The notes: a model not told the origin generated them from the letters alone. A DNA stretch of 34,469 bases from Acidobacteriota bacterium (GCA_016871135.1 VFZQ01000002.1:1-34469); one strand, 5' to 3'; shown: positions 7,034 to 14,393, numbered from the stretch's first letter. Made by a program: numbers and translations.

Positions 7034-8080
7034 TCACTGGCTGAGCGCGTAAACCGCAAATGACGCCAGCCAGTGTTCGCCGCCGTAACTGCCCGTCAGG
7101 TGCGGCATCGTTTTCTCGATCAATTCGGCGGCCGTGCGCTCCATGGCGGCGCGGCGTTTCGATGTCGCGGGTAGCGCGGATGCGATGCCCTTCAGGCACC
7201 AGGCACGGCTGAATGAGAGGCCGTCGAGATGAACGATTTGGTAGTCGGAACGGTCAGAGACGGTCGGCGGCTTCATCAGGTTCGCCAAGCCGGGCTCGCG
7301 CAGATACCGTGAGAACCATGCCGCGAATTCCTTGCCGGGGAGCACGCGGCGCATGAGGTCGGCGACTTCCAGGCTGGGCGAGAAGAAATCCGAGCCATCG
7401 GGCTCTTGCAGTGCGGTGACAGCGGTGTTCGTTTCGTAGTATTCGCGGGCGCGTTTGACGATCAGCGCTTCGAATTCGGCGTGTTTCGTGGCGCGCGCCC
7501 AGTCGAGCGCGAAGACCAATCCGAAAGCGGTGTTCGGGTGGACGCCCGTGCGGTTCGGGTAAGTCTGTTTGGGAAGATAGGCGATCCACGCTTCGCGGAC
7601 CACGGCGGTCAACGGCTGCATGTTGCGGAGCCATTCGCGACCCTGTGCGTCATCCCAACCGAGAAGTTCTTCGTCGAGTTTCAACAGCCACGCCCAGCCG
7701 TAAGTGCGTTCGAAGGTCGCAGCGAGTTTTGACCGCTTGAAGTAGTCCGCTTCGGCACGCATGGCGGTGGGGGTGAAACTGGAGGCGAGCACGCGGCGGA
7801 TTTCGTCGCGCTTGGGCAGAGCCGGATTCGTCTTCAGAAGCCGCACGAGCATCCAGTGCCCATGCACGCTGGAGTGCCAGTCGAAGCAGCCGTAAAAAGC
7901 GGGGTGAAGTTCGCGGGGCGAGAGCCGGGCGTCGGATTCGGTCTCGATGGTGTGCCCGGTTTTATTGGGGTATTCCTGGTGAATGCACTTGAGCGGCAGT
8001 TCGGCGAGCCGTGCGGCGATGTCGTCGGAGAGGGGGGACTTTGCGAGCATGGGTAGGGCGATTAGCAGGGCAAAACGCAT
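7034..8080 (-). CDS. DUF2891 family protein, exported
   Basis: 348 residues with a short signal-like N-terminus (ALLIALPMLAKS). The family hallmarks are easy to read: QEYPNKTGHT, the ELHPAFYGCFDWHSSVHGHW block (residues about 57-76), YGWAWLLKL, YPNRTGVHPNTAFGL and SFSRAWCLKGI. This is the DUF2891 family, alpha-helical proteins of unknown function that are probably an (alpha/alpha)-barrel. Conserved His, Asp and Trp clusters suggest an enzyme, possibly glycan related, but this is not proven. ATG 8080 was chosen over an upstream in-frame start at 8317, which would run through the antitoxin gene on the other strand. It diverges from the antitoxin across only 24 bp. Confidence 0.88.
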   Translation of the reverse strand: MRFALLIALPMLAKSPLSDDIAARLAELPLKCIHQEYPNKTGHTIETESDARLSPRELHPAFYGCFDWHSSVHGHWMLVRLLKTNPALPKRDEIRRVLASSFTPTAMRAEADYFKRSKLAATFERTYGWAWLLKLDEELLGWDDAQGREWLRNMQPLTAVVREAWIAYLPKQTYPNRTGVHPNTAFGLVFALDWARATKHAEFEALIVKRAREYYETNTAVTALQEPDGSDFFSPSLEVADLMRRVLPGKEFAAWFSRYLREPGLANLMKPPTVSDRSDYQIVHLDGLSFSRAWCLKGIASALPATSKRRAAMERTAAELIEKTMPHLTGSYGGEHWLASFAVYALSQ

Positions 8081-8104
8081 CTTGGACCATGGTACAACTT
8101 GGTT
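8081..8104. promoter_or_regulatory. 24-bp divergent promoter/operator with ACCATGGT palindrome
   Basis: Only 24 bp separate the start codons of DUF2891 (minus) and the antitoxin (plus). They contain the perfect palindrome ACCATGGT (8086-8093). Plus-strand TACAAC (8093-8098, preceded by TG and one base) and minus-strand TACCAT (8094 to 8089) could serve as -10 elements for the two genes, placing both transcription starts at or next to the start codons. Phd-type antitoxins normally repress their own promoter, so the palindrome may be their operator (inference). Confidence 0.4.
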
Positions 8105-8350
8105 ATGCGCGAGATTGCGATTTCGAAGTTCAAGTCGACGTGCCTGGCGGTGATCGATGAGGTCAATCGCACGCGGCAGCCGATTCGAATTACGCGATTT
8201 GGCAAGCCCGTGGTGGACTTGCAACCCACTAAGGCTGCCCCAAAGAAGCGAGTTCTCGGTGGCATGAAAGGCAAGATGAAACTTGATCCCAGTTTCGATT
8301 TTGTCGCACCCATACACGCATTTAGCCCGTGGCGAGATGGCGGCCAGTGA
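8105..8350 (+). CDS. Phd/YefM-type antitoxin
   Basis: 81 residues. The N-terminal half has the Phd/YefM plan: REIAISKFKSTCLAVIDEV, then TRQPIRITRFGKPVVDLQP, a short helix-strand dimerisation and DNA-binding module. The C-terminal half (about 48-81) is the expected flexible toxin-neutralising part. ATG 8105 is preferred to a TTG two codons earlier. The next gene, a PIN-domain toxin, starts inside this stop codon (GTGA overlap), the classical layout of a toxin-antitoxin operon. Neutralisation of the neighbouring toxin and autorepression are inferred from the family. Confidence 0.9.
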   Translation: MREIAISKFKSTCLAVIDEVNRTRQPIRITRFGKPVVDLQPTKAAPKKRVLGGMKGKMKLDPSFDFVAPIHAFSPWRDGGQ

Positions 8351-8739
8351 ATCTGCTGCTGGACACCCACATATGGCTGTGGGCTTTGGAACAGAACAGG
8401 CGGTTAGCCCCGGTCGTCCGTAAGCAGTTGGAGAACCCGCGGAATCGGTTGTTTGTATCGCCCGTTAATGTCTGGGAAGCGGGCAATCTCTACAAGCACG
8501 GCCGGATCAAGGGCGGAGCGTTTCACGAGTGGCTCGACGAGTCCCTGGAAGCACTGGCCGTCATCGAAGCTCCTTTTACCGTCGCCATTGCCAGCGAGGC
8601 CTCGCGCCTCCGCCTGCCGCAACCAGACTTCGGCGACGTCATGCTGGCGGCAACGGCTATTGTGGAGGGCCTCGTGCTCGTCACCGCCGACCAGCAACTG
8701 CTCGATTGCAAGTGGCTTCGCACGCTCGCGAACGCGTAG
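8347..8739 (+). CDS. VapC-type PIN-domain toxin ribonuclease
   Basis: 130 residues from GTG 8347. PIN domains are metal-dependent ribonucleases; VapC toxins cleave tRNA or rRNA when the antitoxin is degraded. Expected acidic residues are present: D6 in LLLDTHIWLW, E44 in VWEAGNL, D97 in DFGDVMLAA and D115 in TADQQLL. The LLDTHIWLWAL opening is typical of toxins paired with Phd/YefM-type antitoxins. The GTG start overlaps the antitoxin stop by four bases; longer readings from 8329 would add six residues without support. All catalytic positions are intact, so the toxin is probably active. Confidence 0.92.
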   Translation: MNLLLDTHIWLWALEQNRRLAPVVRKQLENPRNRLFVSPVNVWEAGNLYKHGRIKGGAFHEWLDESLEALAVIEAPFTVAIASEASRLRLPQPDFGDVMLAATAIVEGLVLVTADQQLLDCKWLRTLANA

Positions 8740-8754
8740 CGGTTTCGTCCTCTG

Positions 8755-8763
8755 TGATATCCT
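8755..8763 (+). promoter_or_regulatory. Extended -10 promoter for the tat genes
   Basis: TGATATCCT: a TATCCT hexamer (8758-8763) preceded by TG and one base, the extended -10 pattern. Predicted start near 8770, giving about 30 nt of leader before the TatA/B ATG at 8802, with a GGGAGG ribosome-binding site. No convincing -35 hexamer is seen. Confidence 0.4.
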
Positions 8764-8801
8764 GAACTTGAAATTTACCGCACGGGAGGTCGTACCATTC
8801 G

Positions 8802-9263
8802 ATGGGCACGCTAGGGACACAGGAGATGATCATCATTTTTCTCCTGGCCTTGCTGATCTTCGGTCCGAAGAAGTTACCGGAACTGGGGAAAACTGTGGCC
8901 AAAGCGATGGGCGAGTTCCGTCGGGCGTCGTCTGAGTTGAAATCGACGTGGGATCGTGAGATGCAGCAGATCGAGAAGGAAACCGAACCGATCAAGCAGG
9001 CTGCCGACGAGTACCACCAGCAGGTTACCAACTACGACGATTCCTCGTATTACGACTACGGAGCTTACGACTCCGGTACGTCGGATTCAACGGCAACCCC
9101 ATCCACAACTGTAGGCGAACCCGCAACTCAGGGCGCTGAACAAACCACCGCTACCGCGACGGCCGAACCTCCGGCTGAAACGTTGGTTGCGCAGGCCCCG
9201 GAGGGTACGGCCGCTCAGAGCTCATCGAGCACTGGCAGCGCCGCAACACCGGCGGCCGGTTGA
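8802..9263 (+). CDS. tatA: Sec-independent translocase subunit TatA/TatB
   Basis: 153 residues. One N-terminal membrane helix (about 8-21) with the hinge FGPKKLPELGKTVAKAMGEFRRA and a following amphipathic helix is the TatA/TatB plan. E8 at the helix start is TatB-like, while the FGPKKLPELG hinge fits both, so this may be a single bifunctional subunit; only one such gene is visible here. The C-terminal half (about 70-153) is a low-complexity tail rich in Tyr, Asp, Ser, Thr and Ala. It forms an operon with tatC, 11 bp downstream. Tat exports folded proteins with twin-arginine signals; the DUF1501 protein at 27734 carries one. Confidence 0.93.
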   Translation: MGTLGTQEMIIIFLLALLIFGPKKLPELGKTVAKAMGEFRRASSELKSTWDREMQQIEKETEPIKQAADEYHQQVTNYDDSSYYDYGAYDSGTSDSTATPSTTVGEPATQGAEQTTATATAEPPAETLVAQAPEGTAAQSSSSTGSAATPAAG

Positions 9264-9274
9264 TTGGTTAGGTA

Positions 9275-10465
9275 ATGTCCGTCCCGGAAGAACAGAAGGG
9301 GATAACCCCGTCCGAGAATCCGCCTGTGTCTACTAACGGCGAAGCATCGGATACCGGTGTCTCCTCTTCCGGCGCGGCGGACACCGGCACGGTCAGCTAT
9401 GAGCAGACCACCGATCACGACTACGACTCGCATTATCACTCCGAGCACGATCACCAGTACGACGATCCGTACGGCGGGCATTCCTATCCGCCGGCTGAGG
9501 AATCGACGGCCGTAGTTCCCGCCACGACGACTGGGGGGTCGAGCACGCCGCCGCCATCTTCTCCCGATCCGGATGAGGAAGACGAGGAAGACGACGGCAT
9601 GTTGCGTATGAGTTTCCTCGAACACTTGGAGGAACTGCGCAATCGGATCGTGAAATCCCTAATTGGAATCGGCGTCGCATTCGCTCTTTCGCTTATCTTC
9701 GCCGAGGATATGTGGAAAGCGGTCAGCGAGCCGGCGGCGACCGCGCTCAAGGCCCTCGGCTACGCACCGACCTTGAAACAGCTCACTCCGATGGATGCGT
9801 TTACAACCATCTATATGAAGCTGCCGCTGCTGTCCGCGACGTTCTTGAGTTCGCCGTGGTTGCTTTGGCAGATCTGGGGCTTCGTTGCGCCGGGGCTTTA
9901 CAAGAAGGAACGCCGTTTCGCCGCGCCGCTGGTTCTCAGCTCGGCGGCTCTGTTTGTAGCGGGCGGGCTGTTCGCGTATTTCGTCGCATTCCGGTTCGGC
10001 CTCGAGTTCCTGCTCGGCATCGGGCGCGACATCAACGTCGAACCGGCGATCAACATGGTCGACTACTTCGATCTGTTTGTTAACGTGACCCTGGGTATCG
10101 GCATCGTCTTCGAACTGCCCGTTGTAATCTTCTTCCTGGCGCTGCTGAAGATCGTATCGGCGAAGTTCCTGATCGAACATTCACGCTACGCGATCCTGAT
10201 CATCGTCATTTTGGCCGCGGTCATCACGCCGACACCGGACGTTTTCAACCTGATGCTGTTCTCGGTGCCGATGGTGGTGTTGTACTTCGTCGGCGTCTTC
10301 GCGGCATACCTGCTCGAGTTGCGGCGCGATCAGCGCAGCTTCCCGTGGCTATCAGTGCTTGTGATTATCCTTGCCGTCGGTGGAGTGGCGGGCGGCATTG
10401 TGTGGGCCCTTGTCGCCAAGTACGGATATAAACTCCTTCTGCACTGGCCGTTTATTGCACGGTAG
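9275..10465 (+). CDS. tatC: Sec-independent translocase subunit TatC with long acidic N-terminal extension
   Basis: 396 residues against about 250 for typical TatC. Residues 110 onward are a standard TatC: FLEHLEELRNR before TM1, the PMDAFTTIYMKL region, six membrane helices and the conserved ITPTPDVFNLMLF region. TatC is the receptor for twin-arginine signals. Residues 1-109 are an added hydrophilic segment rich in Ser, Thr, Pro, Asp, His and Tyr, ending in an Asp/Glu run. Codon 109 is an ATG (9599) with an SD-like GAGGAAG upstream, so an internal start giving the normal-length protein is possible. The annotated start ATG 9275 has only a weak TAGGT upstream. Confidence 0.93.
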   Translation: MSVPEEQKGITPSENPPVSTNGEASDTGVSSSGAADTGTVSYEQTTDHDYDSHYHSEHDHQYDDPYGGHSYPPAEESTAVVPATTTGGSSTPPPSSPDPDEEDEEDDGMLRMSFLEHLEELRNRIVKSLIGIGVAFALSLIFAEDMWKAVSEPAATALKALGYAPTLKQLTPMDAFTTIYMKLPLLSATFLSSPWLLWQIWGFVAPGLYKKERRFAAPLVLSSAALFVAGGLFAYFVAFRFGLEFLLGIGRDINVEPAINMVDYFDLFVNVTLGIGIVFELPVVIFFLALLKIVSAKFLIEHSRYAILIIVILAAVITPTPDVFNLMLFSVPMVVLYFVGVFAAYLLELRRDQRSFPWLSVLVIILAVGGVAGGIVWALVAKYGYKLLLHWPFIAR

Positions 10466-10508
10466 GCGTTTCCGCACGTAGGGCGCCGAATCTCCTCTGG
10501 AGAACGGA

Positions 10509-10553
10509 ATGTCTGAATTGGACGAGCCGCTTGAGTCGATTCTTCTTCGGTGA
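10509..10553 (+). CDS. Possible 14-residue leader peptide with hairpin-masked ribosome site
   Basis: A 14-codon reading frame (MSELDEPLESILLR) follows the ribosome-binding site GGAGA (10499-10503) by five bases. That site is the 3' arm of a perfect small hairpin TCTCC-TCT-GGAGA (10491-10503), which would hide it. It lies 43 bp after tatC, in the gap before the small basic protein. The frame is too short to be statistically convincing, and I know no homolog. It could be a regulatory leader or chance. Confidence 0.22.
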   Translation: MSELDEPLESILLR

Positions 10554-10578
10554 TACCCCTCTCAGAGATTCACCCTAT

Positions 10579-10619
10579 AAAATCGGTACTTTTGAACGGG
10601 GAGCACTTTTCCCGATTTT
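10579..10619. repeat. Inverted repeat in AT-rich leader
   Basis: AAAATCGG (10579-10586) and CCGATTTT (10612-10619) are perfect 8-bp inverted arms around 25 bp; inside them CGGG (10597-10600) and CCCG (10611-10614) can also pair, and ACTTTT occurs twice (10588-10593, 10605-10610). The stretch is clearly more AT-rich than its surroundings. It may be an operator or an RNA structure controlling the gene at 10653. The remainder of the 187-bp gap after tatC shows no other signal apart from the short frame at 10509. Confidence 0.35.
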
Positions 10620-10652
10620 CGGATAGGATAGAAGAAGTAATTCCACAAAATA

Positions 10653-10937
10653 ATGGAGATCCAAACATTCGGTGCCGGAAGCACCGGTATGTCAACCGGA
10701 GCCGCTTCCATGGACTTGTCAAAGACCATTCAGGAACTTTACACCGAGAAAGAACGAATTGACGAGGTTATAGCCTCGCTCGAACAGTTTCTAGCTAACG
10801 ATGGCCAAGGCCCGCTTCGCCGCCGACGCGGAAGGAAGTCGATGGGCGCCGACGAGCGCCAGGTCGTTTCCGAACGCATGCGGAGCTATTGGGCCAACCG
10901 CCGAGCCGACAAAGTGATGAAGGCGTCGGCTGAGTAG
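10653..10937 (+). CDS. Small basic Acidobacteria-type protein of unknown function
   Basis: 94 residues. The N-terminal half has a helix with the pattern MDLSKTIQELYTEKERIDEVI, likely coiled coil. A strongly basic RRRRGRKSM patch (about 57-65, AT-hook-like RGRK) is followed by a second helix, DERQVVSERMRSYWANRRA. I recognise the LSKTI.EL..E.+RID..I..LE plus RGRKSM plan from unnamed acidobacterial proteins; nucleic-acid binding is a guess from charge. The start is uncertain: ATG 10653 has no good ribosome site, ATG 10689 has GGAAG seven bases upstream, and ATG 10710 (MDLSKTI) has GGAG eight bases upstream and best fits the family start. It ends three bases before the convergent methyltransferase. 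Confidence 0.7.
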   Translation: MEIQTFGAGSTGMSTGAASMDLSKTIQELYTEKERIDEVIASLEQFLANDGQGPLRRRRGRKSMGADERQVVSERMRSYWANRRADKVMKASAE

Positions 10938-10940
10938 CGG

Positions 10941-11618
10941 TTAGCGCTTAAAAAACCAGAGCCAGAAATACTGCTCGCCGGCCCCATGCCTGTGGCGCGG
11001 CTCGAATCCGCATCGCTCGGCCATGGCTACCGCTTCGGCGTCCGAGAACGGCACGCCGAGCCAGGTATCGTGGCGGTCGGATTGGATGGAGGTGTCGCCC
11101 TGTACCTGGAACTTGAAAAGCGCCCCGGGACGTAGTAATCGTGCGACTTCACGGACATAACTTTCGATAACTTCCCGGCTGGGAATGTGCTGAAAGACGA
11201 TTGTGGAGAACGCAAAATCGTAACCAGAGCCGGGAATCACGGAAAGGTCCATCCCGTTGTTTTGGTAAATATGCGCACCCGGGAAGGGTGCTACGGCGCG
11301 GGTTGCCTGTGCCACCATCTCTCCCGACACATCGACCGCGTGGACTTCGCCGAACAACCCCGCCAGCGCCCGGGTCACGCGGCCTGCGCCGCAGCCGATC
11401 TCAAGCACGCGCATCTGCTTGGATTCGCGCCCCTGGCAGATATTGATCATATCGGTTAGGATCTCTTCGGCGACGGTCCGTTCGCCCGAGGCAAAAAATT
11501 CGTCGTCAGTCCACGCATCGTTGGCGGTGTTGACGTAGTAGCGGGCGTTTTCCTTGGCGCGAGCGTCCCAGTCGGCGCGCATCTTTTCGAGGGTGTCTTG
11601 CATCGGTGTTTCCGGCAT
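10941..11618 (-). CDS. SAM-dependent class I methyltransferase
   Basis: 225 residues. The Rossmann-type SAM-binding core is clear: motif I VLEIGCGAGRVTRAL (71-85), the acidic residue at the end of strand 2 in HAVDVS (D96), and a later YDFAFSTIVFQHIP motif before the LLRPGALFKFQV strand. This is the methyltransferase type 11/12 plan. The substrate cannot be read from the sequence. ATG 11618 is chosen; ATG 11603 (MQDTLEKMR) with GGAAA upstream is a realistic alternative. A TAAACT hexamer on the minus strand lies nine bases before ATG 11618. It diverges from the tRNA gene. Confidence 0.85.
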   Translation of the reverse strand: MPETPMQDTLEKMRADWDARAKENARYYVNTANDAWTDDEFFASGERTVAEEILTDMINICQGRESKQMRVLEIGCGAGRVTRALAGLFGEVHAVDVSGEMVAQATRAVAPFPGAHIYQNNGMDLSVIPGSGYDFAFSTIVFQHIPSREVIESYVREVARLLRPGALFKFQVQGDTSIQSDRHDTWLGVPFSDAEAVAMAERCGFEPRHRHGAGEQYFWLWFFKR

Positions 11619-11644
11619 CCAGCTTCCAGTTTAGCGGGTCGGGA

Positions 11645-11653
11645 TGATATACT
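11645..11653 (+). promoter_or_regulatory. Extended -10 promoter of the tRNA gene
   Basis: TGATATACT: TATACT (11648-11653) preceded by TG and one base is a near-consensus extended -10. The expected transcription start near 11660 is eight bases before the mature tRNA 5' end. The weak -35 candidate TTCCAG (11624-11629) has 18-bp spacing. The site may also feed dcd, only 15 bp after the tRNA. Confidence 0.55.
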
Positions 11654-11667
11654 GAAGTGTCGTCAGT

Positions 11668-11743
11668 GGGCGGCTAGCTCAGTTGGGAGAGCACCACGTT
11701 CGCAACGTGGGGGTCGTGGGTTCGAATCCCATGCCGTCCACCA
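11668..11743 (+). tRNA. tRNA-Ala(CGC)
   Basis: A 76-base cloverleaf with encoded CCA. The acceptor arm GGGCGGC pairs with GCCGTCC (one G-U). The D arm begins GCTC and closes GAGC. The anticodon stem CCACG/CGTGG encloses the loop TTCGCAA, giving anticodon CGC, which reads GCG (alanine). The T arm has the usual GGTTCGAATCC loop. The discriminator is A. Confidence 0.97.
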
Positions 11744-11758
11744 AAATCCCTTCCCACA

Positions 11759-12337
11759 ATGGTTCTTTCCGACATCGACATCCGGCGCTATATAGCCGAA
11801 GGGAAGATCAAACTCGACCCGCCGTTACCGTCCGATCATTTCGGAAGTTGTTCCATCGACCTGCGGCTCGGCAACGAGTTCAGCGTTTTTGAGCATTCGC
11901 GCGTGCCGTTCATCGACCCGCGCGACCGTTCGGCGATTCAGGACATGATGCGGACGATCATCGTGCCCGACGGCGAGCCTTTCATCCTGCAGCCGCGTGA
12001 CTTCGTCCTGGCAATCACGATGGAGTCGATGGACCTGGCCGACGATGTCCTGGCACGGCTGGAAGGCCGGTCAAGCCTGGGACGCATCGGCGTTATCGTA
12101 CACGGAACCGCTGGGTTGTTCGACCCCGGTTGGACAGGCAAGGCAACGCTCGAACTCTCAAATCTCGGCCGTGTGCCGGTGGCGTTGTATCCCGGCATGC
12201 GAATCTGCTCGTTCACGTTTGAGCCCCTCTCGACGCCGTCGTCGATGCCGTATCGCAAGAAGCCCGGCAACAAGTACGCCGGGCAGACCAGCCCGTTGGC
12301 ATCGCGTCTTTCCGGCGAAGTCAGTACTCTGAAGTAA
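11759..12337 (+). CDS. dcd: dCTP deaminase
   Basis: 192 residues, normal length. Dcd deaminates dCTP to dUTP, feeding dUTPase and thymidylate synthesis; the enzyme is a cytoplasmic homotrimer of the dUTPase fold. Key blocks are GSCSIDLRLG (29-38), GRSSLGRIG with R104/S105/S106, HGTAGLFDPGWTGKATLELSN with the catalytic glutamate E132, and GNKYAGQ near the C-terminus that closes over the nucleotide. It starts 15 bp after tRNA-Ala with no obvious ribosome site, so it may be expressed from the tRNA promoter. The stop overlaps the next gene as TAATG. Confidence 0.96.
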   Translation: MVLSDIDIRRYIAEGKIKLDPPLPSDHFGSCSIDLRLGNEFSVFEHSRVPFIDPRDRSAIQDMMRTIIVPDGEPFILQPRDFVLAITMESMDLADDVLARLEGRSSLGRIGVIVHGTAGLFDPGWTGKATLELSNLGRVPVALYPGMRICSFTFEPLSTPSSMPYRKKPGNKYAGQTSPLASRLSGEVSTLK

Positions 12338-12741
12338 TGCTACGGCACACACTGGCCACTTTGGCCTACCGGTTGGAGAAGGCGCTGCGCGACGCACCTT
12401 CGGAATTCGCAACGTTCCGCGCCTCGGAGTCGTCACGGACGCCGGTCGAAATTCTCGCACACATGGGCGATCTGATGGACTGGGCGCTAAGCCACGCCAA
12501 CGGCGCCGAGCGGTGGAACGATTCCACTCCACTTGCGTGGCCCGCCGAAGTGGAACGGTTCCATGCCGCACTACGGGCCTTCGATGATCGGCTGGCGGCC
12601 GGCGGTATTTCTTGCGACGAGAATCGCCTGTTCCAAGGCCCGGTCGCAGATGCCCTCACGCACACCGGCCAGATCGCGTTCCTGCGCCGGATGTACAGAT
12701 CACCCGTGCCGCCGAAAAACTACTTCAGAGCCGAGATCTAG
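12337..12741 (+). CDS. DinB-like four-helix-bundle protein
   Basis: 134 residues, all helical. H42 in EILAHMGDLMDW and H109 in DALTHTGQIAFLRRM are at positions expected for metal ligands of the DinB/YfiT superfamily, and the GPVADALTH...RM block is characteristic. Such proteins include damage-inducible DinB of Bacillus and thiol-dependent enzymes; the actual activity here is unknown. It is translationally coupled to dcd by a one-base TAATG overlap. Its stop codon overlaps the stop of the convergent sensor kinase by four bases (CTAG). Confidence 0.85.
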   Translation: MLRHTLATLAYRLEKALRDAPSEFATFRASESSRTPVEILAHMGDLMDWALSHANGAERWNDSTPLAWPAEVERFHAALRAFDDRLAAGGISCDENRLFQGPVADALTHTGQIAFLRRMYRSPVPPKNYFRAEI

Positions 12742-14393
12742 CCGAGCGGCAGACGGATGTGAAACACGGCTCCACGGGGAGCCGCATCGGCCGCCCATAT
12801 TTCGCCGCCGTGATCGATCACCGTCTCGCGGCTCAGCGCCAGACCAAGGCCAAGGCCATTCCGCTTGCCAAAACTGGTGAACGGCTGGAAGAGCTGGTCT
12901 TTGATTTCTTTGGCGATGCCGGAGCCTTGATCGGCGATTGAAATTCGCAGATTCGCGCCTTCGCGATTGGCGCGAATCGTCACGACGCCCCCGTCGGGCA
13001 TCACTTCGACGGCGTTGGCGATGAGATTTACGAAGACGCGCTCCATGCGGGCGCGTTCGACCGTAGCTTCGATGTTGTCGGGAACATCGATTTCGAATTG
13101 AATGTGCGCCGCCGATTCCTCTTGCGTCTGCACGGCGGTCTGCACGAGTTCGAGAATATTGCAGGACTCCCGCTCGCCATGTTTGCCTTTCGAGGCATCA
13201 AGCAACTCCTGCAACATCTCCAAAATACGGCGCGAGGCCTTATAGATGTTATCGGCGAGGCGCTTGTTGTGCGCCGGCGGGAGATCGTCGTCGATCATCA
13301 TCTCGGCGCCGGAATAGATGGCCGCGAGCGGGTTGCGGAGATCGTGCACGATGCTCGACGCCAAACGGCCGACGGTTGAGATGCGTTCCTGGCGGATCAG
13401 TTCGCGCTGCGCATTTTCCAGCGAACCGGCCATCTGGTTGAAGGCCGTCGCCAGCCGGCCGAGTTCGTCCTTCTGATTGGCGACATCACCCGGCACGCGG
13501 TGCTTCAAGTGTTGCTGCGCGATTTCGGCGGCGGCGGTGTCGAGCGCGGAGATCGGCCGCACAATCCGGTTCGCCAAAACGTAGCCAAGTACGAGGCTGA
13601 CGATAAGTCCTGCCGCCCACATCAACAAAAGCTCACTGCGCAGTTGGCCGATGCGGTTGCCGGCGATGCCGAAGCTTCGAACGATGGTCAGCTTACCGAC
13701 GGGCGCGCCGTCGAGTCCGGTGAGATCACGCTCGATTCGAGCATCGTCGCCGGAGACATCGAGCAGCGTGGCGGCGAAGCGGCCCGAAGGTCCCGAGAAA
13801 ACGAAATCGCTGCCTCCGGTCGATTGTTTCAGCGTCTCGGCCAGCGTGTTTGTCACCGGATAGCCGGCGACAAGAATGCTTATCAGTGCCGTGCCGCGCG
13901 CGCTATCGACGAAGATTGGCGTGAGGACCAACTGAAACAGCATGCCGTCCTGCACGTGATAGCCGGAGACCTGACGCGGCGCGGAAGGAACGACGGCGGC
14001 CTCGACGGGCCAGCGCTTGAGTTTAGGATCGCCTGAAAGCACGGCGATCGGATTGCCGCGCGGATCGGCGACGACGAGGAACGTCGACTGCTTCAGCGAA
14101 GGGCTCAAATAGTTGCCGAGTTCGCCGGCGGAGTCTCGAATCGTGGCCGGGTCGCCAGTGCCGAACGCGGCCCGGACGTTGGGAAGACTGGCCAACAGCA
14201 GAGCTGCCGCGCCGATCATCTCCTGACGGGCCTTGAGGACCGACTCATACGCCTGGAAGCCGGCTTTCACTTCTTCATCAAGACTGCGTGTAGCCGTTTC
14301 GACCGCGTGCCGTTGCAGCAGCCATCCGGCGACACCGAACAAGCCAGTCACGATGCCAAAAACAGAGAGCCAGATTTTCCAGCGCAGCGGCAT
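12738..14393 (-). CDS. Sensor histidine kinase with extracytoplasmic sensor and HAMP domain
   Basis: 551 residues. TM1 about 7-28, a periplasmic domain about 30-250 of probable double-Cache type, TM2 about 254-275, a HAMP domain 277-330, then HisKA with H350 in SIVHDLRNPLAAI and an ATPase domain with N456/N460, D488 in ADQGSGI, and the glycine box GLGLGLAL (513-520). All catalytic motifs are intact. ATG 14393 was preferred over an in-frame start 75 codons earlier because it precedes TM1. It lies last in the operon with two response regulators, a porin and a cupredoxin-like protein, and most likely phosphorylates the OmpR-type regulator at 16677 (inference). Confidence 0.94.
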   Translation of the reverse strand: MPLRWKIWLSVFGIVTGLFGVAGWLLQRHAVETATRSLDEEVKAGFQAYESVLKARQEMIGAAALLLASLPNVRAAFGTGDPATIRDSAGELGNYLSPSLKQSTFLVVADPRGNPIAVLSGDPKLKRWPVEAAVVPSAPRQVSGYHVQDGMLFQLVLTPIFVDSARGTALISILVAGYPVTNTLAETLKQSTGGSDFVFSGPSGRFAATLLDVSGDDARIERDLTGLDGAPVGKLTIVRSFGIAGNRIGQLRSELLLMWAAGLIVSLVLGYVLANRIVRPISALDTAAAEIAQQHLKHRVPGDVANQKDELGRLATAFNQMAGSLENAQRELIRQERISTVGRLASSIVHDLRNPLAAIYSGAEMMIDDDLPPAHNKRLADNIYKASRRILEMLQELLDASKGKHGERESCNILELVQTAVQTQEESAAHIQFEIDVPDNIEATVERARMERVFVNLIANAVEVMPDGGVVTIRANREGANLRISIADQGSGIAKEIKDQLFQPFTSFGKRNGLGLGLALSRETVIDHGGEIWAADAAPRGAVFHIRLPLG

